A DNA stretch of 64,000 nucleotides from Rhynchonema sp. JSB1_4. Its lineage: Eukaryota; Nematoda; Chromadorea; Monhysterida; Xyalidae. Where the stretch lies: contig JASAMV010003114.1 in the NCBI GenBank assembly GCA_030248065.1, positions 1-64,000 on the forward strand, read 5' to 3'. The notes under the pieces are model-generated. The model was given only the letters and a program-made list of their open reading frames with translations. It was not told where the DNA came from and searched no databases. This document shows, one piece after another, positions 22,233-42,258 of this stretch (position 1 is its first letter; every line of letters starts with the position of its first letter). The position numbers and the translations under genes were made by a program.

Positions 22233-22690
22233 GGGGAATCGTTGGGAAATCAAGGCAGGATATCAGGATACCTTTGACCGAAAATTCTGGGTACCACATA
22301 TCAGGACACCTGGCAGGGGAGAGCCCCTCCGATGCGAACCGGCCCCTAACAACACCACTAGTCGCGAGCACCTCAGCTGTCGGCGAGAATCGGCTGTTTT
22401 TGGATCAACCTTGGTGAGAGGAAATTTTTTTTCAAACTAGTTCTTTTGTTTTGGTGTCCATTTTGTTCGAAACCCGTCCAATTGGGAAACTTGAGCCAAA
22501 AACTTTCACTAGCAAATTGTTTCTTGTGTTGGTCCAAAATTATGATGTCGGGTGTCGGACTCTTTCTAAACTGTCGAGTGTCGGCTTTCAATTTCTAGTG
22601 GTAAATAAGTAATGAGGGGTACAGGGTTTTTTCCAAAGTGTAGGTGGCGGATATCGGTTACCCCCCAACAGTGTAGTGGCCGGGGGGGGG
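22233..22690. repeat. Inverted copy of 25180-25641 (intra-locus inversion)
   Basis: This stretch is the reverse complement of the sequence right of unit B. It includes the 130-bp MITE (25512-25641), a unique segment with ACACCAAAACAAAAGAACTG and the CAGTGTAGTGGCCGG transposon end. The two copies are about 2.9 kb apart in opposite orientation. Confidence 0.88.
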
Positions 22691-23394
22691 ATGGGGCAAC
22701 AAGCAATTTTATACCTTTTTAAGGCAAAAATCGGTGTTTTTCGACCTTATTTTCCCAAAAATCGCGCGCTCCGCGCGCAAACCCACCCATAATATTTGTT
22801 TTTAGGCGATTTTCGGCGAAAATTTTGAAAAAGTACTATTTTTACCTCAATTTTTGGCCAAAATTGTATCACAAAAACGGTGTTTTTTCGCCTTTTTGGG
22901 TGACCAAAATCATACCTCTCACGCTTCCGGTCCCAACCCCGCATCATACTTACCTCCCACGCATGGGCCTGCCACTACACTGCCAGGAACTACACTGGTT
23001 CCTGGTCCGGAGGGGGAACAGGCGGTACCCCCCTTTTTCGGAGGGGGAACAGACGTACCCACCTGGGGGAGGGGAGCAGTGCTGTGGCTACTTTTGCGGG
23101 GCGGGTAGGGTACATAGGTGGAAAAAATCGGGGCGGGTAGGGGGGTAGTGTACCTGGGATTTGGGGGGGGGGGAAATCCGGCTTGGGGGGGGGGGAAGAT
23201 TTTTCGGGGCGGGTAGGGTACAACACAAGTTTTTTCGCGTGCCTGTTTTTATGTACTAAAAAGTGCATATATCGCGCGCAGCGCGAGATTTTTTGCACTT
23301 TTTAGGGTTTTCGGTCGAAATTTGGGCATTTTTGACCGAAAAATGGGCATTTTGGGGGTAAAAATCGGGGCGGGTAGGGTACCAGGGCGGGGCG

Positions 23395-23468
23395 GGTAGG
23401 GGGGGGGTGCCCGGGGGCGGGGGGGGGGGGGGGGCGCGCCCGGCGGGGGGGGGGGGGGGCACAGGGGG

Positions 23469-23502
<34 letters not shown>
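23395..23502. repeat. Extreme G and C homopolymer tract
   Basis: G runs up to about 13, a stretch of mixed GGGGCGCGCC, then a C run of more than 30 bases. The homologous stretch in unit A (20480-20590) is ordinary GGGCGGGTAGGG repeat. Polymerase slippage or an assembly or base-calling artefact is plausible. Confidence 0.85.
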
Positions 23503-23503
<1 letters not shown>

Positions 23504-23570
23504 GGGGGAGGACCCAAATTTGGAGAAAAGTCATTTTTTGAGGTCGAAAATTTGGCTCATTTTTGGGGGC

Positions 23571-23762
23571 CGCTTAGTGTGGACCGTAGTGTGGACCGCT
23601 GGACCGCTGATCGTAGGTTTGGGTTACGGTAGTGGGAATTATCCGCTGGCTGTAACCGCGCATTAGACCGCTATCGGCAACAGGTTACGGTAGCTATGTT
23701 GACGTGTTGAATCTACCGTAGCTAAAACCTACGATCAGCGGTCCAGCGGTCCACACTAAGCG
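23571..23762. mobile_element. Inverted-repeat MITE upstream of helicase exon 1
   Basis: Arms CGCTTAGTGTGGACCG and its complement, extending through CTGGACCGCTGATCG. It ends 73 bp before the ATG at 23836. An internal duplication of TAGTGTGGACCG distinguishes it from the unit A copy. Confidence 0.82.
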
Positions 23763-23835
23763 TTGCACTGGTACAGTATCTCTCCCTAAAATTTCCATAG
23801 CCCTGCTACGAAGCAACCACCACCACAAACAAACA

Positions 23836-33111
<9,276 letters not shown>

Positions 33112-33467
33112 AGCGTGTGTTGACACCTAGGCTTCCAATAACACAGCAAGCACAGTGTATCCTCGTAATAGTGAAATAGCGCTCTTTTTATCGCCAGCAT
33201 GTGGTTAACTGACGTCAACGTCCTGTTTTTGAAAAAAAGGGAAGGACAAAAAAAAAATAGCTACTATATGTGGGTGGGATTTTTTCTTGACCCAAATTGC
33301 CGGCTAACTGTTATGTGGTTAACTCAAATCGTCAACTGAAGTCGTCAACTCAAGCAGCCCTGGGTGAGCTCGAGAAATAACTACAAGGCATTCGCGTCAA
33401 CTGACGATCTGCGTTGACGAGGTGAATATAAGCCAAAATGCCAGGTCCCGCCCGATCCTGCGATTAT

Positions 33468-33693
33468 GGGTGGAATTTTCGAAACGGTGTAAAGGTCAGT
33501 TGGGCGTAAAGGTCGGCGTAAAGTTCGGTCGAAAGCTCGGTCGGCGTAGCTCGGTGTAAACGTGAAACATTGCCTGTTATTAACGTGGAATGTTTCAAGT
33601 TTACACCGAGGTCTATCACACTGAGCTGTCGACCGAGCTTTCCACCGACCTTTCCACCCAACTGACCTTTACACCGTTTCGAAAATATCACCC
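33468..33693. mobile_element. Inverted-repeat element downstream of the helicase
   Basis: Arms of about 100 bp, from TTTTCGAAACGGTGTAAAGG on the left to its complement on the right, with inner AAGCTCGGTCG / CGACCGAGCTT matches and a short AT-rich loop. No ORF and no clear target duplication. Confidence 0.8.
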
Positions 33694-33699
33694 TACAAA

Positions 33700-34827
33700 G
33701 GGACTAGACTTTGTGAACGGATTGTGGTTTGGGCTGGGCATTTTCGGTCGTTCGCAACTCGGTTCTTATTAAGACATTAACTACGGACCTGATGCCAAAG
33801 AATGATCACCTGCTTACGATTTAGGGTCCCTATTCGACTGAAATACGTATTTTGATATCTTATCTGTATTTCCAACAGTGCAGATTTTATGCCTTTTTGC
33901 ATTGACACGGGTGCATATCTGCCGCATATCAAATATAATCAGTATTAGAGTGAGTGCTAATTTCTATATTTGTTATTGTTGTTTGAACGCACGTGACCGT
34001 TGGTATTATTTTGCAGATTTGCTGTTCTTGCTGCTGCTGTTGCTGTTGCTGCTGATCAGATCATAGCGGTATTCTGTCGATACATAATCCCGCCTTTGTT
34101 TTTTTTACTTTTCCTGTTGATTCTGTCTTTGGTGATAATTATTTTTCACTTATTCTAGTTTGTTTTTTACTGTTATACTTTCTAAACCGCAGTCTTTATT
34201 TTCCTGTCTCATGTGAATGAAATGAAAGAAGGTGACAGATAAAAACTTTCGATCGTGCGCTAAATTTTCTATCCATAATTTTTCAACATGACAAATTGGG
34301 TTGTTTTAATCAAAGAAATTTGAAATAACTTTTATTGTCAATATTTCTTTGCTTGACATCACACGCAGTTGCACACGATTGGAAAGATACGCTCGCCTTG
34401 GATTTCACAGAAAATGTAAAAATCAGGATACAATATTTAACTGCCCTTGTAAAATACGTGCCGGATTCATACGGTGAAAGTAATATCACAGCCAAAATAA
34501 TGGGGAATACAGTTTCAAAACTTAGCGGTGGTGAACTTTGTTTTCATGAGAATGAAAAATTCTCAATAATATAAAAAATAGAGACCACAGAGAGAGAACA
34601 ATGACAGAATTCGAAAACCGAAACGGTTGGCATGGTGAAATTTGATCAATAACGGTTGAGAACTTTTCGTCACCAGAATCTTGGTGCCGCATTTTCACAG
34701 ACACAGTGGCGCAAAAATATGATTTCAACAGCCTGCTGTAGTCAAACACGCGGCACTAAACAGTCCGGGGCATTGTATTATACACAGTTAACAGTCTGAG
34801 AGTGCCCTGATTTCCAAAGGGGGCAAA
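33700..34827. other. Intergenic, no gene resolved
   Basis: AT-rich, with CTGCTGTTGCTG-type simple sequence near 34030. Short open frames on both strands around 34310-34574 have no domain or paired splice sites that I can support. Confidence 0.5.
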
Positions 34828-34983
34828 TCAACAGCAGGCTGATGGTTGAAATCCGAGATTCTTTCTTTGCAAGAACGTGTGAATGTCTCTGAACGTGGGC
34901 CGATGTGAGTCGACAAAATTCCAGCATTGAAACATCAGGTCGCAGATTTCTCTCGGACAACCAGCTGGTTGAGGCAAGAAACT
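34828..34983 (-). pseudogene. Orphan last exon of a receptor tyrosine kinase
   Basis: A good acceptor (TTTCTTTGCAG) precedes 52 codons: FLPQPAGCPREI, CDLMFQCW, HRPTFRDI, then FLQRKNLGF and a stop. This is the C-terminal lobe of a tyrosine kinase domain: the CW...RP.F..I signature of subdomain XI. The FLQRKN ending resembles discoidin-domain receptors. No other kinase exon (HRDL, DFG, VAVK-type) was found upstream on this strand up to the oppositely oriented astacin gene. It is therefore either a stranded fragment or the end of a gene with very long introns. It reads without a stop or frameshift. Confidence 0.7.
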
Positions 34984-35346
34984 CTGCAAAGAAAGAGAGG
35001 TGGTTGTTACGTAGGTAGGTATTATTTTCAATTATTATTCACAATTATATGGGTGAGGTCGTTCGCTCAACAGCACCATATTCAAATGTCCGACTCAATC
35101 TAAAAAGATGATTGCGGAAAACTAAGTGTACACCGATAATGATCTGGTACACCTATCCAAGCAAGCCCGGCAAATCCCTTCATGAAAAATCGCTGACTGA
35201 AGGAAGTCCGATCCCATCCGATCGCCAGGTAAGAAGCATTTACATTGCTTCCTTTCACACATGCGTGCGGTTGTTGCCACTGTCACCAGCGGCACCAGCG
35301 CGGTCTGCTGGGGTTGTGTTCGGCAGCGAAATTGGTTGGTATTTGT

Positions 35347-35578
35347 AAATTTCCAAATTCGCTGCTGCACAGTAACATGTGCCCCATAGTTAGTGTCAGG
35401 TTCTAAACCCGAAAACCTGCTTCTGAAAAATTCGGACAGCCAACGCACACACAACGCTTGAGAGCCAGGCGGCTGTGTACAATGTTTCAGAACCGCCCAT
35501 AGTTATCGTTCTGGTCTAGAACTTGACATTAACTATGGGGCGTATTTTACCGTGCGGCAGCGAATTTGGAAATTTACT
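35347..35578. mobile_element. Inverted-repeat element
   Basis: Arms AATTTCCAAATTCGCTGC and the complement, extending through CCCCATAGTTA / TAACTATGGGG. The sequence just right of it (ATTTTTACGCTGGTCGAA) also appears in the piggyBac-like element and near 45570, so elements of related families abut here. Confidence 0.75.
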
Positions 35579-35672
35579 ATCGTGGCGATTTCGTTGTTTC
35601 TGCGACTCCGACCCCAATTTTTACGCTGGTCGAACGCATAGAAACACCGAACAGCAACTCATTGCGTTTCAG

Positions 35673-35824
35673 GCTCCGCCACTCAGAACGGAGTGTTGTG
35701 GGTGTCGCAGTGTGATTGGGTCCAGCCGTGGGTGGGCATTGAGATGGAAACACGACTCAAATTGTTGACCAATGCCATTGACTGTGATAAAGTGGATACG
35801 GGTGAACTTCCCTTTGTAGTGTAA
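35673..35824 (+). CDS. Probable terminal exon of an unrecognised gene
   Basis: An acceptor (TTGCGTTTCAG) is followed by a 49-codon frame entered in phase 1: VLWVSQCDW, QPWVGIEMETRL, then DTGELPFVV and TAA. Composition is coding-like, and it lies immediately right of transposon sequence. No matching upstream exon was found, so it may be a stranded exon. No domain recognised. Confidence 0.4.
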
Positions 35825-37956
35825 ATTATGTAACGTAATGTTTCATTGTTATTGAAAAAACTGTGATTTTCAACGTTGTCTTGTTCGACAAAACTAATTT
35901 GATGTTTAAAACTTTATATTAATTTTAATGTTTGTGTCATACATAACGATTCAAGCGCGTTTGGCTTATTTGTGCAATATGTTTATCGCGTATTACAGTA
36001 TAGTGTTTCCTGTTTTTCTTGGTCCAAGGAAACGCGCGGGCCCGTGTTATAACTGAACTTCAAGTTGAGGTCGAGATTACAATTTCGATTCAATCAAGCA
36101 GCTGGCAAAAACGTGTCAAAGTTTGCCTGTGGAATCTAACAACAACAATGTTTCACATGCTCGCTGTGAGCTTTGTGCGTGTGTGCTGCCAGCATGTCAA
36201 TGAAACATTTCACCATGTTTGCTGCAGAGTGTCGTGCTTGGATCAACAAGGACACATTCTTAATCTCTTTCATTGGTTTCTGAAATCTTGACCCCAAACT
36301 GGAGTTGAGTTATAACGTGGGGTAGCTTGTTTCCTTTGACTTGCATAAAAAGGAAACACTATACCACCAACACTAAGTGTAAGATTGGCCTGTTCGCGGC
36401 CAAAGTGCCGGTGGCCAGGGGCGGGACCCTAGCGTGACAGGTATAGGCAAATTGCAGCGGCAAAGTGGCCAGGCGAAAATCACAAATCACACAACCGATT
36501 TTACACGCGCGTGTGCGCTTGTCTGAGGATTGAAACACTTTTGGGTGTTATGGTGCACAAAATGACCACAAACGGCAGTGTTTTTTATGAAACTTTTATA
36601 GTTTTTGGTGTGTTCGAACTTTTGTCATAGAAAACGTTGTTAAAGAAAAAATGAGCCAGAAAAGCACACAATTTGTAACTCGCAAAACTTTTTATTTAAG
36701 ACCAGTGCATCAAAGAAGCTGCGACATGGGACAATATACGGTTCATGAAGCACTTGTAGTGTCGACCAACACAAAGTTCAGGAGCAGATCCCAGTGAGGG
36801 AGGGTAAATACACAAGGAGGCATGATCATTGGCTGCAAATGCACTGAATGTGCAAAAATAAGAGACATCTATGTGCTACGGTAATTTTGTCAACTGATAA
36901 TGTTCAATTTTTGTGCTAACGAACTTGCGTATTTTTCGCGAAATCTGTGCCTTGTTTCCTTCGGCAACTTTTAGTCTTGTGGATATAAACAACGCTTCAC
37001 AGATCCTTTTGATTTGATAGATGACGTTATTTTCTGCCAACTTGATTGTGTGTATGATTGCTGAGAATGCATAAAATGAACACTGTTGAATACAATAGTT
37101 ACTATTATTTTAGTCACAAGAACAAAAAATAGCCGCTAAGTGGTTCAATCTGCAGTCAAACGCACACGCGTGTGTAATTATCGATTGATTTTATGATTTT
37201 AGCGGGACGTCGTGAAAAAAACTAGTTATAACCCGAATATGGTGCTTCAGTGCACTTTGTGGTCATTTGAAATCAGGTTCCTTTTTTCAACTTTTTCAAT
37301 TCACTGCACGACATAAAGTAATCTGATGCCGTTTGGTGAAAAACAGCTAGATACCTGATTCACAAAGACCACATGGGTGAAAATGACCACATTTCTGATG
37401 ATATCAGGTTCAGACAACGTAATATCAACTTCGCAGTGACAGACACTGGGCCAGTTTTAGTGGTAGAAACTCTGTTCTTAGCTGTACAAGCATTCACAGC
37501 TGTTTAAGTCGATCGATAGATAGTTCGTTTTCGGGAAGATTGCGACGCAATTTCAATAGCATAAAACTGGTGAAGCAGCGTGGTAAGAACTTTGTTAACT
37601 GTTTGCTTTGTTAACTGAGTAATTAAAAATATTTTGATCCACGTCATGTCAAACACTTGCGGCGCCCACGGAAAATAACGCCCAGCAAATCACTTGGCAC
37701 TCACACAAGTATGTATATGTCTAGCCGACTTTGATACAAGCATTAAATTTTATTAATATTATAGAAACGTGACACATCAATGTTATTGGTACACCATACC
37801 ACGATCAAAATATTTTTTGCTTTGATTTCAATCGAAAACACGTAAGCAATCCCACCAGTTCAAACGACTATAAAATGAAGCCTAATTCTACCGACAAAAT
37901 ATATCTGATCGATAATCAATATTGCTATAATTCTTCCAAAATCGAAGCATTCAAGG
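35825..37956. other. Intergenic, no gene seen
   Basis: Two kb of AT-rich sequence upstream of the astacin gene. No splice-bounded coding exon or repeat was recognised. Confidence 0.55.
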
Positions 37957-40900
37957 ATGATCTCCGCCATTTACGCGATATCATTGGCCTGTTTGTGCCT
38001 GACTGTCCAAGGAGCGCCCGGACCAAGACATGGTCCTCAAGAGACGTCATCCGTAGAGCAAAGGGACGAGAAGGCAGCAGTTGCTGATATGATAGCAATG
38101 TTAACCGAGCCGAGGGAATTAGAGGATGGCACCTTTGTTCAACTGATGACTGAAGAATCGATTCTCGCCATCCAGAGGAAGGTGCACGAATTGCGCGAGT
38201 GTCAGACTGGGGTGAGCTTGATTGATTTGTTGATTTTTGGGGGATGAGAACAGCGTGTTCACCTGCTTTCGGTTTGAATACCATGCACGGCATACAAAAC
38301 AGATAATAAATACTGTTAATTGCGTTCCCAATCACCTTAGTCGTCTGCCTATAGACAGCATAACGCGTGTCATTACTTAACGTGATTTACTTTTTGTTCA
38401 CGTTCCAAGTCGGTGATCCTTTAGCGTTTACCATCCACTGTTACAGAAGCCAGTCAAAACGCCCTTGAGCGAGATGCCATTTTTCGAAGGAGACATTGCT
38501 CTATCTGTAGGAGATGTCCAACGTGCCATTGACGTGTGCAAAGGTCAGCTCACACAAAATAATTTTGTTGTTCTTGTTGGGTCACGTATACATACATAGC
38601 AGCTCTTGAAAAATTGACATCAACTCATTAACTACAATTTTAATGTCGCAGGTGTTCCGATCCTCCGCAATGCTATTCCAAAGAGTGCGAAATGGCCAGT
38701 TGACGCGAATGGCAAGACACACACGCTGTATTTTCGACCATTCAAAAATTTCACAAATTCAAAATACAGTGCTCACGTCTGGCCACGGATGCAGAAAGGC
38801 TGGTTTATGTGACTATGCGCTTCCATTTTAAGCAACCAATCGAGGGTACAGTCCAACCACGAACTCATGAGACGACTTTATTTGAAGCTGGCTTGTGCAG
38901 ATCCAATAATGTTCCGGTACCACGTACATACTTCGGAAACGAAAGAAAGAGAAACGCACGTATTTAGCAAAACACGCTCTCCACCTCTTTGCGTAAATTC
39001 CCTTTTGACTCCCAAAACATTTGTGTGTTGAATAACATTGCTGTTCGCGTGAGCACGCAACAAATTGAGGTCAGCCAGCTGGAAGTTGTCATCTCTCTCG
39101 GCCCGATCTCTTTCTGTTGTTTTGGAAATACGTGTAACCAGAGCATTTTTGAATCTGGCCAAGCAAGCTTTAAATAAATTCGTCACATTAGCTCGTGGCT
39201 GAACTACATACAAACTTTTAATATTCCTGTACATTCATCCGAGCAACTTACATTACACTATTGATTGGCCCTTATCGTGGCTTGGTCAATGAAACGTTTG
39301 ATGCTGGTTTCGATCCTTGGCTTGGGAATAAAATGCCGAAGCTTTTGCAGAATTTGAGCACATGAGTTGCGTGCGCGCAGAAATGCACGATAAAATGCCG
39401 AAGAGCTATAACCTTTGGGCGATTGATCTCCACGTCGACCACGATGATGTACAAAAATATTGTGGCCTGGCACATGTGGGTAAAGCCATGAAAGGCCAAT
39501 ATTTGCAACTGAAGTCGACCTGTGTAAGTTGATTATGTTGTGCCATTGTGACCTTCCTTTAACAAAACTGCTAAACTGATATTTTGGCGCTGCATTTTAG
39601 CTGGATATCACTTTACATCACGAATTTCTACACTGCATCGGCTACCATCATGAGCAGTCCCGGTTGGACAGAGATGACTACCTGATTGTTAATGCAAAGT
39701 GCGCTTAAATCCAAAAACTTAAATTTTATCAAAATAGCAATGTTGAATGTTATTCAAATGTTACCTGGTGTGAGACGAATGCTATTTGCCGGTCGAACGT
39801 GCCGCAATGCATTGTTCCTAAAGTTCACTGTGTATGGGCACCTTTCCTAAATCATAAGTACCATGAAACTGCAACAAAATTTTTATTTTAGATCCAAGAA
39901 CAACCACATCTGTGGCCAACTAGTAACATATGATAACAACCAAGCTTTTCTTTTTGAATGCGGAGAAGTGCACACTCCGTACGATTACTCATCAGTGATG
40001 CACTACGATATGAGCTATTCGGTTGGTTTTCTGCCGTATTATCTGCTTCAACATGCTCGCATTTTGCGTTAAATTCCTGCGCTTGTGTTTCTCTAACATC
40101 AATCGGTTTGGTTGCAGACGAAGGATCTTCGTATGGCACGAAACAAAGAATTCAATCCAAACTTCGGGCAAGATTACAGCATGAGCTTCAACGACTGGAA
40201 AGATGTGCACTACTTGTACTGCTCAGGTAGGATTGACCGGAGTAAATCGTTATTCTTGGAGGACTTTCGTAATGACATACTGTATATGTATGTTTCGTTG
40301 TCTTTCAGATAAATGTGATGATACGGTGTTGGACTGTGGCGTCGGCTATCAAAATCCAAACAACTGCAACCAGTGCATTTGCCCCGATGGTATGGGAGAT
40401 GGCAGCTGCAAGGATGCACAGCACGGTGAGTCATTTCGGCGGTTGCAAATTGATTTATAATATTTACGACGATCTACCTTCATCTTCAAACATATACTTA
40501 CAACACATTTACAGATTCCAAGCGAAACATGATGTTTTTCGACTCCGAACCGGAGAAACAAAATGAAACAGTCGAACCGAGAAGAGATGATCAACGCGAT
40601 AGGGACGCCACAATCATTGTACTCAAGGTAATGCGCCTTCTAATTTTTGAAACTTCTTGCCCAGTTTTTGGCAGTTCAGGTTTTTCATGAAATGGTAGAA
40701 AAATCTAGGAATCAAGTTGGACTCTGGTCATTGTGGATGTCATGTAGGTCGTACGCAAAGGATATGTGAAATATCTGCATGCATACGAGAGACATCAATG
40801 TGTTTAGTGACAACAGACATAGTCAATTTTTATGGGTTGGGTGATGATGGTGGTGCATGGTCGGCTATCAATCCCATAACAGATGCCACACACTTAGTTT

Positions 40901-41389
40901 TTGTCGTGTCAAAACATATTCCCGACGGTGACTCAACTTTCACCATTTTACAGGCCAAAGAAGGAGAAAAAATTGAAGTTGAAATTAACGAGCCCGAATC
41001 ACGCGGAAGCCAGTGGTGCGTGGAAGTGCACACGGATACCGATGATTTAGCGAAGCCAACGCCAGCGTGAGTTGTTGTTTTGCAAATTTTATAATTGGGA
41101 ACATTCGTTGCGCTGAACAGGTTCTTCACACACGGTTTTATACCGAAGTGTTGGCGCACCGACGCAGAATTGCTGCCCATTCATTTGATTCACGTGTTCC
41201 AGATTGTGCAACTTCAAAAGAAACCGTGACCAGGACGTGGTTTGGGTGAAACACGCATCGACCGGAAACCGTATGTTGATCGTGTTTCGACATCAGTTTA
41301 CGAATTGGGAACGTACTCGTGAATTCAAGCCCAAACTGGTGTTTTCGCACCGAGCCGTCGCAGCCGACGTTCGACCGACGAATCAATAG
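37957..41389 (+). CDS. Secreted astacin metalloprotease (M12A) with EGF-like and CUB domains
   Basis: Eleven exons: 37957-38211, 38447-38543, 38652-38798, 39342-39523, 39601-39698, 39892-40021, 40118-40226, 40309-40425, 40515-40627, 40954-41066, 41203-41389. They total 1548 nt (515 aa), with phases closing. Order: signal peptide (ISLACLCL), propeptide with FFEGDI, mature start (RNAIP...KWP), zinc site HEFLHCIGYHHEQSRLDRDD, Met-turn SSVMHY, EGF-like module (NPNNCNQCICP), a charged linker, and a CUB-like domain (GNRMLIVFRHQF). Astacins are zinc endopeptidases that process matrix, cuticle or signalling proteins outside the cell. Odd point: the exon 3-4 junction needs a GC donor (AAAG then GCTGGT), and a 360-bp MITE lies in that intron. 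The layout resembles nematode NAS proteases. Confidence 0.9.
38849..39208. mobile_element. Tc1/mariner-like MITE in astacin intron 3 (family member 2)
   Basis: Starts CAGTCCAACCACGAACTCAT and ends with the complement of GTTCAGCCACGAGC, flanked by TA (38847-38848 and 39209-39210). About 85 percent identical by eye to 10201-10551 along its length. It sits 50 bp downstream of the non-canonical exon 3 end. Confidence 0.88.
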
Positions 41390-42258
41390 GAAACACACTG
41401 CATTTTTTAATCTTAACCGAGATTTCAAAACAATGCCAAATCAGTGATTTTGTATCTGATCAGTTGATGATGTGATTTAATAATTATGAGGTGAACATGT
41501 TTTTGTGACACAAATTGCTCATCCAAAGGCTTGTTTCTGTACAGATCATGTTCGCTTCAGTAAGATAATGTTAAAGTCGAAAAAACGTCGGAGTTTGGAT
41601 TGACAAGCGTCACAAATGGGTTAATAGGTTTGTCGTCAAATCATGGCGTCAAATCTTTTCGTCAAATCAAGCAATAATACATGAGCGCTTCTAATAATAC
41701 AGGAGATCGCTGCAAATACCACGTTTGAATTGCCGCAGTTGGATGTATGACAAAATTGAGAAGAAACGCGCGCGGTGCGCGCGCCATTTGCTCTGTGCAG
41801 AAACCACAAACCAAGCCGACCGCCCTATACTTATGTACACACACAGCGCCTGGCACGCGTGCAGCGCGCGCGCTCGCGTGCGCCGGCGTTGCAAAGTGAC
41901 CACATAATTCGTCACGGACCGTATTTGTTTTGTTTTTTTCATCTCCAGTGCCAGGTCAATGCAAACGCCCGAACGCTATGTGGCAAATCCTGTTAAACAA
42001 TAAAAGCTAATAAAAGCATCACAGTTTCACCTTGATGATGAGATCCTGTATGTGAGTACCAATATTGTGCGTACTGTAATATAGGCACGAGGCACGCCAA
42101 TATGTCAGTGATGCGGACGTAATTGATGCGCGTAAGTCACCGACGTGTGACGACGGTAGGTAGGTATAGATCATTGTCTTCTCAGTCAGGCGGTGTATTT
42201 GTGTAATTGGGAATTAAAGTGTGGTTAATCACAAAATATCACGACGACCGATTATTTT
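41390..42258. other. Intergenic between convergent genes
   Basis: Noncoding. The part at 41490-41600 (TTGTGACACAAATTGCTCAT and AAAAACGTCGGAGTT) is also present at 49345-49450, downstream of the duplicated astacin exons. A GCGCGCGGTGCGCGC palindrome is at 41767. Confidence 0.6.
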
